The translations under genes were made by a program, and so were the position numbers. Below the pieces are notes generated by a model that did not search any database, had not been told where the DNA came from, and saw only the letters and a list, made by a program, of their open reading frames with translations. 64,000 bases of DNA, taken from positions 7,024,501 through 7,088,500 of the forward strand of contig CATNEN010000034.1 in assembly GCA_950097015.1 (NCBI GenBank), given 5' to 3'. Source of the DNA: Macrostomum hystrix. Taxonomy: Eukaryota; Platyhelminthes; Macrostomidae. Of the stretch, positions 1 to 11,842 are shown in pieces (the stretch's first letter is position 1; each line of letters starts with the position of its first letter).

Positions 1-475
1 GCAGGGCTGATGACCCGACCCTATGAACTAAAATATAACCTTTTCTTTTAGTGACTTTCTGTCACTTTCATTCCTGTTATTTTCAGGAAAAAAAATGAAA
101 ACCTTTATTTCGAGCCCAAATTGCGCATAGCACTCTACTGTGACAAGTAGTTTGTTGACGACATGCTCGGCTGAGCCGCACGAATTGTTTGCTAGAAGGT
201 GTTAGAACTTTTAGCTATTTGAAAACGAAACGAACTCACCCAGAATGTTTAAATTATTTCATAATGGCTGACGTTCCAAACCTTTACTTTTCTGCGAACT
301 CGTAGCTCCCTTTATCATATCTAGCTTTATGTTAGTAATATAGCAGAAATTAATATAATTATATTATTATTAATTAAGAAGTACATTTATCATCTCTGAT
401 ACTTTTTGTTTATTACTTCCCTCTCGGTTAATCGCTCTAAATATTTATCTCGTTTACAATTAAACTCTATGATTG
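1..475. other. AT-rich intergenic stretch, no gene seen
   Basis: No convincing reading frame, RNA gene or repeat is visible. The stretch runs directly into the 30-bp tandem array. Confidence 0.5.
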
Positions 476-1178
476 CTCTGATCTCTCTCAGTCACTCACT
501 GATCACTCCGATCTCTCTCAGTCACTCACTGATCACTCCGATCTCTCTCAGTCACTCACTGATCACTCCGATCTCTCTCAGTCACTCACTGATCACTCCG
601 ATCTCTCTCAGTCACTCACTGATCACTCCGATCTCTCTCAGTCCCTCACTGATCACTCCGATCTCTCTCAGTCACTCATTGACCACTCCGATCTCTCTCA
701 GTCACTCACTGATCACTCCGATCTCTCTCAGTCACTCACTGATCACTCCGATCTCTCTCAGTCACTCACTGATCACTCCGATCTCTCTCAGTCACTCACT
801 GATCACTCCGATCTCTCTCAGTCACTCATTGACCACTCCGATCTCTCTCAGTCACTCATTGACCACTCCGATCTCTCTCAGTCACTCACTGATCACTCCG
901 ATCTCTCTCAGTCACTCACTGATCACTCCGATCTCTCTCAGTCACTCACTGATCACTCCGATCTCTCTCAGTCACTCACTGATCACTCCGATCTCTCTCA
1001 GTCACTCACTGATCACTCCGATCTCTCTCAGTCACTCACTGATCACTCCGATCTCTCTCAGTCACTCACTGATCACTCCGATCTCTCTCAGTCACTCACT
1101 GATCACTCCGATCTCTCTCAGTCACTCACTGATCACTCCGATCTCTCTCAGTCACTCACTGATCACTCCGATCTCTCT
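476..1178. repeat. 30-bp minisatellite, about 23 copies
   Basis: Near-perfect direct repeats with a 30-bp period; the unit core is ctctcagtcactcactgat. A few units carry the same variants (for example cattgacc for cactgatc), which points to spread by unequal exchange or slippage. Because 30 is a multiple of three and the unit lacks stops, a frame stays open through the array and would give a 10-residue repeat, but that frame has only a TTG start and I do not regard it as coding. Confidence 0.95.
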
Positions 1179-2175
1179 TTGGCAAGTCTCACTCAATCTC
1201 TTTGAAGTTCGTTCGCGTGGATCTGAGTTATTTAAAATCCGAGTCCACAGAAGCCTCAGAGCTATGAAGCAACATCCAAAGAAAAGGCTCGGCGTAGACA
1301 AGACCATCAGGCAGTCGCCTCGTTCCTCCCCTGGGCATCGAAGCAAATTATAAAATGCACAGAAAATGGTCGCTGAAAAGCAACAAGAACAAAGTCTTGC
1401 CTGTTTCAGTTGTGCCTAGACAGTGGTAGTAGGCTAAATTGATAAAAAGGATCAAGCAAACCATTTAGCTGCAGGGACACAGTCTTTTGTCATTAAAAAG
1501 TGAACATGATTCTGTTTGCCTAGATAAGCCACCTACTAGATCAGCTTTGAACAGATCCCAGCCATGTTAGGACTGTAATGCGTACAGCAGGAGACAAAGG
1601 GGGCAACCAAAACTGGCATCCCTCCAGGTGAAACGGTGGCAGCCACTCATCAGAGAGCAGACAGAAGCCAAACAGCCCAAAGAGGGAGGCACCAAGCAAT
1701 AGCTGCTGAGACCGGGTGGAAAGGGAACGAGAAGCAGAACCCGCATTTAGGAATTTTATTGGGAATTTTTCATCCACAATCACCCAGCTCAACCTTTAGT
1801 TGTCGGTCGAGCCAGCAGCAGCAGCAGCAGCTGAGCCCACATCGACTCCATCAATGCAGCTGTGCATCACGGCTGAACAAAAAGGCAGCCCGCACAAGGC
1901 AGAGCCGGTCGATGACTGGAGAGGTGGCAGACCAGGAGACGCTGGAATTGTCCCCTGCCAACAGCTTTTTTGGGGGATGTGCTACAGCAGAGGGGGGGCT
2001 AGGGATGGCACTGGCGTGGGATTGGGCAGAGGGAGTGCTTGCAGTTCTAGACTGAGCTATATTGGTGATTTGGAAGAGATTCTAAAACAGAAGAGTCTTG
2101 ACAACAGCACTGGAAAGCAGTTCTAACTAGCCAACAACCAGCTCTGAGCTCTGAGGGCGGGTCGCGGCTCTAAGC
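1179..2175. other. Intergenic, CAG microsatellite only
   Basis: No gene is recognised. A short CAG run lies near 1812-1832. The last part could be promoter or 5' untranslated sequence of the ORF that starts at 2176. Confidence 0.4.
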
Positions 2176-2604
2176 ATGACGCAACTCGTGTGGATCGCCC
2201 ACCTGACCATCGCGGTGGTCTTCATCGGCCTGTTGGCGGCGTCGTTCGCCAGATTTCACTGGAAGCGACGGCTGCAGCGGAAGCGTCAGGAGGACAACAA
2301 GCTGGCCAGGGCGCTGCACCGCCAGATCCTGCTCAAGCGAATGACCCAGGCTGGCAACGCGTTCGCCGCTGGACCCCGAATGCAACAGCTGAAGCAGCAG
2401 CAACAGCAGCAGCAGCAGCAGCAGCAGCAACCAAGCCGATTCGGTGCCATAGCGGAAGAGATGGACAGGGATTGCAGCAACTGCGGTCCAAGCGGTAGCG
2501 GCCTTCAGACGCAGCGAAGTCCCGATAGGCCCAAGCCGGGCGGTTTGAACCTGGTGCTGGCCAACTTCCGCAAGTCTGGCGCCGCTTCGCACGCGGACAA
2601 TTGA
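2176..2604 (+). CDS. Small single-pass membrane protein ORF with polyQ tract
   Basis: ATG-initiated frame of 142 residues; I do not recognise the family. Residues about 5-24 are a hydrophobic segment, followed at once by a strongly basic stretch (about 26-40), as expected for an N-out signal anchor with a cytoplasmic tail. A run of 12 Gln encoded by mixed CAG/CAA codons lies near residues 75-86. The C-terminal third is Ser/Pro/Gly-rich. Its base composition is richer in GC than the flanks, which favours a real gene, but there is no homologue I can name and no clear polyadenylation signal. The opposite strand is also open here because of the CAG repeat and is treated as a shadow. Confidence 0.45.
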   Translation: MTQLVWIAHLTIAVVFIGLLAASFARFHWKRRLQRKRQEDNKLARALHRQILLKRMTQAGNAFAAGPRMQQLKQQQQQQQQQQQQPSRFGAIAEEMDRDCSNCGPSGSGLQTQRSPDRPKPGGLNLVLANFRKSGAASHADN

Positions 2605-3420
2605 AAAGCTGTGCAATTTGTTTTAACAATGTCAGGCAGTTTCTTCAGATTATTGTCTTTTCATTTTTAGCTGTACAAAACGAAAACTTCAAAAAGATAG
2701 TAAGACTCTGAGGATTACCGGGTGCTCGTGGGAGGAAGAGATTAAGAAATGTACTTTTAAACGTACGATTACCGTGCGTTCATTGTAAAGTAGATCCCGC
2801 TGGGTCAAATCTGATTATTTGGAATTCCCGACTTTCTAAATAACTGATAGAAACATGAGAATAGTTTAGATGAGCCGCAATAATATTTTCAAGGCAGGTG
2901 ATCGTGCATGTCAAGTCTTTATTGATTATTTGTCCATTTTTATGAGCCGGTCACTGTAACGAAATTGTTTATTGGTGTGATCCCAGGCTCTAAAAATTGC
3001 CTAGAACTGCGTCTTCCCTCTGCGGGATATTTTATCCTTACTTCGCACGCGCTATATAACACCATGCTGACCCAATTTGTTTCCTGTGATTACTATTAAT
3101 TTATTAGATTCTGAAACAAATTTTCGATTTCTAATATGCCAAAAGTGTAATGTTACGAACGAAATAATGTCTTAACAAATATTTTATTCAAACGAACTAA
3201 ACACCGATTTAGCGTTTGAAAGACTGAAATTAGCACGCTGATTAATTTCTCAAGGCGAAAGGCCTTCTCGTTTACACGTTGGAACGGCAGCGAAGATAGT
3301 GTCCCGCATTGTGTGTATATTAAAAGAAAAAACAGCGTAGATACGCTCGTAAAGGGGCCTAGGGAGGCGCAAAGAGGTGGCGTGACAGTCTTCGCCAACC
3401 CCCCGCTCGGCTTAGCGAGC
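2605..3420. other. Intergenic, nothing recognised
   Basis: AT-rich sequence with no convincing ORF or repeat until the 84-bp array begins near 3421. Confidence 0.4.
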
Positions 3421-4018
3421 CGGCTGGCTGGGTGCACCAACCACACAGCTAAACAGATGTGGGTAGTTTGAGTGCAGCTGCACTGGCGCTGGCCGGTCAC
3501 GTGTAGTCTGGCTGGGTGCACCAACCACACAGCTAAACAGATGTGGGTAGTTTGAGTGCAGCTGCACTGGCACTGGCCGGTCACGTGTAGTCTGGCTGGG
3601 TGCACCAACCACACAGCTAAACAGATGCAGGGAGTTTGAGTGCAGCTGCACTAGCGCTGGTCGGTCACGTGTAGTCTGGCTGGGTGCACCAACCACACAG
3701 CTAAACAGATGTGGGGAGTTTGAGTGCAGCTGCACTGGCGCTGGCCGGTCACGTGTAGTCTGGCTGGGTGCACCAACCACACAGCTAAACAGATGTGGGT
3801 AGTTTGAGTGCAGCTGCACTGGCGCTGGCCGGTCACGTGTAGTCTGGCTGGGTGCACCAACCACACAGCTAAACAGATGTGGGGAGTTTGAGTGCAGCTG
3901 CACTGGCGCTGGCCGGTCACGTGTAGTCTGGCTGGGTGCACCAACCACACAGCTAAACAGATGTGGGGAGTTTGAGTGCAGCTGCACTGGCGCTGGCCGG
4001 TCACGTATAGTCTGGCTG
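3421..4018. repeat. 84-bp tandem repeat, about 7 copies
   Basis: Seven direct repeats with an 84-bp period (for example unit starts near 3507 and 3591). The unit contains cacacagctaaacagatg and a cggtcacgtgtag block that includes a CACGTG E-box palindrome. Copies differ by a few substitutions. Since 84 is divisible by three, long minus-strand frames run through it; they are repeat artefacts. The period equals three times 28, the period of two other arrays in the window, though the sequences are unrelated. Confidence 0.93.
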
Positions 4019-4335
4019 CCACACAGCTCCCCCCAGCACTGAGCTAGGCCCCCGAACGTCGTCGGGTGCTCGGCGAGCCAACGATGATGACGAGGAGCGG
4101 TCCCCGAAGGTAGCTGGAGCTGGCGCTGAAGGCCGCGGGAGCGGGCGCTGAAGGCAGAAGGGGCGGGCGCCGTAGGCAGCAGGTGCTGGCGCTGAATGCA
4201 GCAAGGGGCACCGAGCGGATGCCATAAGTACATTCGGCACGGCGCCGAAACTGAAGAGTTGGAATGGCAGCTGGGTCGGCAGGCGGGCGCCGAGAGGCAG
4301 CAGGTGCAAGCGCCGAAGTAAGTAAGTAAGTACGT
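4019..4335. repeat. GC-rich degenerate repeat ending in an AAGT microsatellite
   Basis: Imperfect copies of a GC-rich motif (variants of gcgctgaaggc and ggcagcaggtgc) at irregular spacing, followed by (AAGT)n at about 4316-4332. Minus-strand ORFs across it are low complexity and have no recognisable domain. Confidence 0.5.
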
Positions 4336-5057
4336 ATTAATTATCTATTGAAAGTCCAAAGTATTATCTAATGACTCCTTTAAAACCCCTTTAATGTACA
4401 GGTAGTACATTCAAACTTTATCCAGCAGGCTGGGGTGGCAATACGAGCTCGTATTAGCTCACCATTGAAGCGCCGATGTCACCAATGTACCGCATAAAAC
4501 TGCCAGATGGAAAAATAGCTTATTGACCTTGACAGCCAGAGGACAGATTGTAAACAAATCGGCTGCATCGTTGACAAGCCGCGCAGAGACCGGAAGACCG
4601 GACAAATCAGTTAAGATTTAAACAAGCAAAGCTTGGCTCCACTATATGCACAAGTAAACTTTAACCCTAAGTATTGGCCATCTTTCTGATAGTCTGCTGC
4701 TGCTGCTGTGTGTGTGTTTGCTCAGCAATCATCGCGTGGTCCTCTAGCACCGAAAATGTTTTTGCCAATTATTGGACAGCCAGTTTGCTTGGTCTAAAGG
4801 GCAAGCATGCTTCTATACGAGTGCGAATATAGCAGTCAAAATAAGTGTTCACTCCGCCTTTAACTACTAATAGTAGAATATAAAAATATAAATGTGTACA
4901 TGAAATCCTAAATTTAGAATTTTGTAATCTATCTATAGTTGGCTGGCTTCTGGCAGAAGATAAAACCAACTAACTTGTGTTTATGTACTAACTGGTCATT
5001 ATAAAATCAGGAATTGAAAAACTGTGGTTGCAAAAATATTACATCGATATTATACTA
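4336..5057. other. Intergenic, CTG/TG microsatellite
   Basis: Only a short CTG/TG simple repeat at about 4698-4720 stands out. No gene is seen. Confidence 0.4.
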
Positions 5058-5329
5058 GGAGTTGTAGTTTAATGATTACGGCATCGGACTCATGAATTGA
5101 TGGTCGGGCGTTCGATTTCCCGAATTCACTGAAACAATGTGTGTCATCTAACAAGCACAATTAAATCTGCATTGCTTCAGTTCACCCAGCTGTACCATCC
5201 TTCATTCGCTTGGGGAATATGTGGGCGTGGCGTCCCCCAGTCCATGGACTGAACAGCAACACTGCAGCCTTCAGATAAGCCGCGCAATAGCTGCGGCTGT
5301 GCTGTCCCAATCGGGGCAGGTGTAATCAA
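5058..5329 (+). mobile_element. SINE-A copy 1 (tRNA-derived)
   Basis: The head resembles a tRNA gene with a B-box-like gttcgatttcc near 5110. The body contains a conserved ttcagttcacccagct block and then cagtccatggactgaaca, and the 3' end is ggggcaggtgtaatc. The same blocks occur in the same order on the minus strand at 13652-13974, and the 3' part recurs at 37452-37536, so this is a dispersed short element transcribed by RNA polymerase III. The A box is degraded in this copy. Confidence 0.8.
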
Positions 5330-5589
5330 TTTTCACTATTATCAGTATAAAAGGTCTTACTAAGCGAGGTAGCTATGGGAACTAGCAATACCTAACTATA
5401 GGAATCGTGAACTTTGATACTTTCGTGCGAATCAAGCTTGAGTAGCATCATGCCAGCTTTACTCATAACTTAGTTCGTACAAATTTTAACTAAATATACA
5501 TGTATAAAACGTCAGCGCCTTTCTTTGTAGAAAAAATTTTTTTTGTGAAATAATAAATAAATCGTTTGAGCTACTAAATTGTCAAAGAG
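5330..5589. other. 3' flank of the NACHT-WD gene
   Basis: AT-rich sequence downstream of the minus-strand stop codon; no canonical AATAAA is seen on the minus strand close to the stop. Confidence 0.3.
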
Positions 5590-8500
5590 TCACAGACAAG
5601 AGCAGCATCGCGGAGACTTGGTCTCAGCAGCTTCATCAACAGTCGAGACGCAGGATTCAGAGGACACAGATTTACAATTGGATCCCTTCTCAGATGGGGA
5701 TTCGAGAAGTGAGAACAGCATGACGGGCGCATTGTGGGTGAGCACAAGCAGGTCCCGACCGGCCTCTCCGATCAGACAAAAACCGACCGGGTCCGACTCA
5801 AATAGATAGTTTGCTAAACGGCGACCATCAACCATTCGGTACACCTGCGCGGCATCAGGAGAAGTATCAGAAATGAGGATAAAATAAAACAAAAGCGTAC
5901 TGAGAGCACTAGGCAAGCTTCTCACCTGCAAGCCTCGAGGTGGAAGCACGGCGAACAACTCAGAGTTTTTCGCAGTGTCATCGTCAAACACCGCGAACTC
6001 CACTTCGTAGGCGGGAAAGTACACCTGGCCCACCAGCAGGCTGCAGTCGGGAGTGACCTGCAGACGCACAAAGTACACATCCTCACCCGGACTGAGACTG
6101 CGAATCACTTCTCCTTTCATGTAGTCCACAATCTGCAGCTTGTAGTTGACGAGGTGCTGGTTGTCGTTGAGGAAGGCCACTGCGGGACCCATGTCGAAAA
6201 CTTTTCCGACAGAGTGTTGTATCTGCAGCTCGGTGATCGGCGTGCCAGTCTCAACGTCGCTGTAGTCAAGGCGAACCACCGCGCCAAGCCAAATCGGAGG
6301 AACTCCGACACCGAGCCGAATCTCCTCCGATGCCTTGAGTTGTTGGCTGAATGCCAAGTTAAGAGTGCACTTCTCAGGCACGAACTGGAGATCAACAAGA
6401 TCCATACGCTTGGACATCTTCTTTTTCATGAATTCAACTACCATGTTTTCGCGTTCAGGATCTTCCATCTCATTGTTGTTCGCTACACTCACTCTAGCCC
6501 TGTCAACTTGGTCCTGCGCCTCAGGCAGCGGAGCGCTGAATATGAAGCGACTGAAAGACTCGAGAAAATTCTTAGATAAGTGTATATCTGGTGAGTCGGA
6601 ATTTACCGTAAACTGGTTCTGTAAATCCGACAGACGGTACTTGCATCCGTTTAGAGTGCTCAGACACTGGATAGATAGGTAGCTAAGCCAAATTTTGGTA
6701 AAGTCCAGATTGAGAAGAATAAGCAGCTTCTTTGATTCATCCATAAGTGAGATCTCTAAAGGAGACTGCTCAGCAAAAACAGGCGATTGAATGAATTTAG
6801 CATTCAGCATATTTATCTGTATCGTTACCTGAACAGAGCTTTGGGGTTCAGAATTTCTGTCAGTAGTCTCTTCGTCAACAACTATAAACTCCGCACCGAA
6901 TTGTTTAAGAATGGCCTTTGCATTTTGAGAACCCAGCTGATTAGCACTGCTACTACGAATATACGCAACCAGATTGGGATCGTGCAGGACTATTGTCGTG
7001 ACATCACGCTGCCCTACTCGACAACGAACTTCGACTAGCGGCTTAGCAGCTAATACATGTGTCTCTTCGTCCCATCCTGACGATGCACTGCTTAAAGATG
7101 CCAACATTGTAATGGTGTTGAGACTAATGGTCTCACTCCCAATAATATCTACTTCGCCTTTTTTCGCGAGCGAAACAGCACAGCGCGCCAGTTTCCTTTG
7201 TTTAAAATTAGGTAGCAGGGCGGAGTCTTCTCTACCTGAAGAGTCGAAGAACGATTTCAGATTGTAGACCTTAGCCATGATGTACATTCGCTCATCTGTG
7301 TCACCAGCTGACTCGTCGGGAAAGTGGCAGATTGTAAAGAAATCAGTGCCCATTGGCTGACCTGCCAGAAAGCTCTCCGCCGACCCCAGTCGAATTCCTT
7401 TCAGAAGCTCACCGGTCTCAACTGACCACACGAGCAGCAAAACTTTTGTTCCCGATGTGAGAAGAAGCCGTTCATCTTCTGTGAACTTTGCTTGCGTTCC
7501 ATCTCCAAATGCGGACATGGCGGACTGAAACTCGCTATTTTCTGATCTTATCCGTAAAGGAATTGCTCTGTGCCTATCGGCATCAAATATGACACCTCGG
7601 ATAGCCTCCTTTTGACTCGCACCCACTCTTCTTAGTTTCAGAAAGTAGGCTAATCTCTTCCTCGAGCGGCTAGCGAAGTTCTGCGAAAATTTCACGTCTA
7701 GTGCTGCATCTACATCAACGATCGAGCGAAGCTTCATAGCCCCGGAGGTTGACAGCAGCAGAAAATAAGTTTTCGACTCACTTTCATCGCTCCCTGCCAC
7801 TGTACCTGTGAAGGTTACCATTGCGACAATATCTCTCTCATGGTTGATTAGGCATGCATTAGCAGTAATGATTGTGGCCGATAAAATAAAATTAATGGAA
7901 TTAGTTTTATGTGACAATACCTTGGCCTTACCGGACCTTGTCCATGGGTCTACAGTGCCACTTCGCGTTTAGATCAGCGCTACTAAAGGACTGAAATATT
8001 TCCGAAAGAAAGGCTTTTAAAAATGTCCCCTTTTGAAGGTTAATAAACGTTAAAAGTGTAGAACTTTTCTCTGTTAGCTCCAGACCAAAGCAAAGCAAAA
8101 GATTCTTGCAATCCAGGATTTTGAGTACCGATTTTGGAGGTTCCGCTAGTTTCTTCACCAAATAATGTAATCAACTTTCTGTCTTTAAGTGACAGAAGAT
8201 TAAGAGTGCACGTTCCTGTCGAGTCACTTTTTCCCTTGCAGCACAGCACATAGTCCTTTGTCACGTATTCGACATCATCTGAAGTGACACCCCAAGATGG
8301 GTCCAACGACATCAGCTTTGTCACTCGGCCGTTCATGAAGTCGACTCGAACGAGATCGTGTGACTTCTGGCCTTCTTCGCCAGCCAGCTTCTTCTTCATA
8401 TTGTCGTCGACGCCCAATTTATCCATGAGGCTGTCAGGAATCTCTCCGGCATTGAGAGCGTCCATCATGCCTTGCAGCTCTTGAGGCACCTCCTTGTTGC

Positions 8501-11500
8501 AGGCCTCGTATTCTTCGATCTCATCCATAACCATCTTCTTCCCCATGTCGATTAGAATCATACGCATGTCGTCCTCATTGACACCGGCGTTCTTTGAGCG
8601 CATGGAAAGCACGTGCACCACACAGTCGTCTGGGATGTACCCAGTCGACATGTACTTCATACTGAGGAACAAGTTGTAATCGGAGCTGAACCGCTTGATT
8701 TCGTTTCCCTCAATGTCGTACCAAGTGACCTCATTGCTGATGAGCGAGAACGACACCAACTGACCATTGGGCATGACAAGTCCCATTCCCAGGCCCAGAT
8801 CGAAGCTGGAGTAGAGCACTCCCGAGCCAGAGTCAAAGCACTGGACTTTGGGAATGAGGCAGCAGTTGCTGAGCGCTTGCTTCGATTGTCTGCACTGGTT
8901 GAGCAGCAGCTTCACTCGGGGACAGTCCTTCTCGTACATGATGAGCCGGCCAATGAGATCGACGCTCAAGTTTGAACGGTCGTACACGAGGCTCTGTGCA
9001 GAGAGCCTGATCGCATTGTACACGAGCTCTGCCTCGGAGATGCACTCAACTCCGAGCTTCTGAGGAAGGTCAAGGTCCCTCAGTAGCAGGTAGCGCGAGG
9101 TGCCCTTCAGCTTGTTGAACATGAAGTCGTAGTCGAACACGATGTAGTCGTAGAACTCGTTCACTCGCTCAGACTTGATGAGATGCCAAGGCAGCTCGTT
9201 CAGTTTGCGCAAGTTGTACTGTGCGGTGCCGTCTTCATCTTTGCGGAGCACGAATGGTTGTTCCGGAACAGCTCGGTCCTCCATCGAGTACTCGGGAAGA
9301 TTCTGAAATTGCACGTCAGGATCAAGGGCTCACATTATTTCAACACGGCCATACGTCAGTACCAACATAAAAGAGTTTCACATCGAAGCAGTACTCGACT
9401 GCTGTCATCTCACAAGCTTCTTTCTTAGATAGGCTGGATACACAAACTTCTTCTTGCGGCCACTCCACAGTCCCAGGAAGTAGTCTGCCATGATTGAGTG
9501 AATGTCGCGCCTGGTATTCTCATCAGACAAGAAGTACTCCTGAGCGACCTCGATGAACTGTCGGTGATACCAGAACACCACCCGGATATTGTCTGCCTCC
9601 CTCTCCACTAGATATGATCCAATATCGTGTCGCAGTCGAGCCCAGCAGATCGGTGGAATGCGGATGAAGGGCGGCAGGTGATGCTGGAACACATCGATGA
9701 GCACAGTGTCATCCAGACTGAGCAAGTCCTCCAACTCCGATTCCGACAGTCCGTTTCTCGAGGCAGTGATGAATGCCAGAGCGTGCGAGGTCTGCGATGC
9801 AAAACGAGAGCAATTTAGATTTTGAGCAACTGCCAAGTTTTCCAATACAAAAGAAAACTAAAATACACCTACAAACAATTTGCCGTGCTTGAGCTCGAGG
9901 TTCTCGAACAACTGAAAGATGGCCTGGCGAACAGTGTAGCGCAAGCAGGACTCGTCCACCTGCTGATACGAGCGCCATCTCAGAACCTCGTGGTACAACA
10001 GGTGCACGTAGATTGGGAGCGAGCACTTTGGAAAGGCCTGCTCAATCAGAGCCCACTGTTGTCGATTCAGCGTGCGGCCTTGTTCGCTGAGCAGAGCTGA
10101 CAAAATGCTCGTGCACAGACTCGTCTCCAACGGAGTCACCTCGACGTAGATGTTCGGGTTGGGAAGCTTCCCTTTAAATGTCTTCAGCAGGTCGAACATG
10201 TTTGGCAGAGTGGACACAATCATCTTCACATTGTCAGGAAGAGGTGTCCGCACCCACGTCAGGTGGTAGGCACCATCTGAGCTGTCCAGTTGATCCACAC
10301 TGTCAAGGAACACCAAGATTCGCCTGAACTGGCCAATGCGATCCAGCATTGAGTAGAAGGTGTTCAAGATCTCTTTGAAGTCGTCGAGTGACTCGCACTT
10401 TTCCTTGTCGTCATCATTGCCAAACAGGGCCAGCTGACGGCACAAGTACTTGAGAGTCTGTCGAATGCTCGACGTGCCAGGACTGGTGCCGAGGAACCGC
10501 AGCAGCACGATCGCTTCTGGTGCATCGGGCTCTGGCAGCCAGCTTCGCACAAGACTGGCGGCCTTGCCCAGAAGAGAGGTCTTGCCACTGCCAGAGTCGC
10601 CATGCACCACCAGAGGCTCAGTGGTGTTGCTCGCTTGCACGTAAGCCTTCACCTTGTCGATGATCTCCTGCCGACCTTGAAACTTCTTCACGTAGTTGAC
10701 GCATGCAGTGGAGTGCTGTAACACCTCTGAGTAAAGATCATCGGCTCGAAGGCGCATGCTCTCTCGCACGGATTCAGCAACGAGACGCATCACATTTTCG
10801 CAGTAGTCTCTGCTGAATTTGTCGAGATAGTCTCTGTGAGTCTCCATGCCGACACCCTCTGAATTGTTGGTCCACTTCAGGGAGTAGCGGAAAGAATTCG
10901 ATTTCGACATGCGTCCTAAAACATGCTTGTTTAATTCTTTGACCATCATGTTCACTGCCTCATCGAGCACCTTGACAGCTTCACCTTTCTCGTTGACGGA
11001 TTCTGTCAGGTCGATGAATTTGAAGAGTTTCCCGCGCGAGAAGTCCCGCTGAGATTCAATGTCAGTAAACTCTCTCACAAACGCAAGAGCCTGAGCTAGC
11101 TTTTGTGGGGGCTTTGACAGGATTCCGTTGATGACCTCCATCTCAGTGACCGACGCCACGAACTTCTTCATAGTCGTGTGCGATATTAGAGTCCTCTGAA
11201 GACACAACTCAGCGCCTCTCTTCATCAGGCTGATGATTTTGTCGTGAGCAGCTGCCCAGCGCTGTCGAGCCGCCTTCAGAAGCTCCTTGTTTGCCTGGAA
11301 AGAAATGTGAAATTCGGCATTATATCAGATGAGTGAATCTGCACATTTGGCCTAAGCGTCACACTCACCGCCTCAGAGAGAGTTGCAATGGGCTTCAAGA
11401 CGTAGATTGGCGGCTGGTTGTTCTCGTCAAGCGTGTACCACTCGTGCAGACATGAGACGTCGCGCCCATCTTGTTTCAGTGCCTCGATGATCTTCTCGAA

Positions 11501-11842
11501 AACATCAGCTTCAACGAGGGCTGCCGGTGGCTGGTTTCCATAGCGCTGACCTAGCAGGCAGATGAAGTAGGGTCCCGCCGACATGATCAGTGAGTTGTCA
11601 ATCTCCTGGTAGCACATGTACGGACCTTGGTGGTCGAGCTGCACATCGTCACCGACTCCCCATCGCATGTCGATGGTCTGGAACTCCAGTCCGAAAGAGT
11701 CACGACAGAACTTCTTCAACTTCGGGTTGACGTGTTGCATGAGGTAGTTGCGCTCAGTTCCCATGTCAGAGAAGGTCGACGAAAGGAAGATGCGCACAAC
11801 GCGACTGTTCATTGGTGGCAGGTCATTCAGTCGACCCTTCAT
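5590..11842 (-). CDS. NACHT and WD-repeat protein, NWD1/NWD2-like
   Basis: Six exons read on the minus strand: 11842-11369, 11294-9873, 9791-9414, 9302-7932, 7834-5926 and 5844-5590; introns are 74-111 bp with GT-AG ends. The ATG at 11842 gives a short N-terminus before a DUF4062-type domain ([16 protein letters not shown]), then the WYTLDENN...PIYVL block typical of NWD proteins. A NACHT NTPase follows with Walker A GDSGSGKT (about residue 387) and Walker [12 protein letters not shown] (about 483), then the [14 protein letters not shown] winged-helix block and about 1,100 residues of beta-rich sequence that I infer to be diverged WD propellers. Joined exons total 5,809 nt; removing one base from the AAA run at 8160-8162 gives exactly 1,936 codons, so there is a single frame break. 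The fifth exon's acceptor (7835) is pyrimidine-poor and the least certain. NWD proteins are cytosolic STAND-type NTPases; the partner here is unknown. Confidence 0.88.
8155..8166 (-). other. Single-base frame break in the NACHT-WD gene
   Basis: Upstream protein reads to about LITLF and then becomes unrelated sequence with a stop at 8040; the matching continuation ([15 protein letters not shown]) lies in the next frame. Both frames meet at a TTT run on the minus strand (AAA, 8160-8162). The only GT..AG pair that would fix the frame locally spans 13 nt, too short for an intron. It could be a sequencing or assembly error, a recent inactivating insertion, or true frameshifting. Confidence 0.7.

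Noticed and set aside
406-1353. 315-codon ORF over the 30-bp array
   Set aside because: Starts with TTG, and the body is the array itself, open because 30 is divisible by three. The tail shows no domain.
3412-4233. Minus-strand ORFs through the 84-bp repeats
   Set aside because: Several frames are open at once because of the period; products are repeat translations without initiation context or domain.
8148-8162. 13-nt GT-AG intron that would repair the NACHT-WD frame
   Set aside because: Far too short to be spliced by the spliceosome; a single-base insertion is simpler and fits the total codon count.
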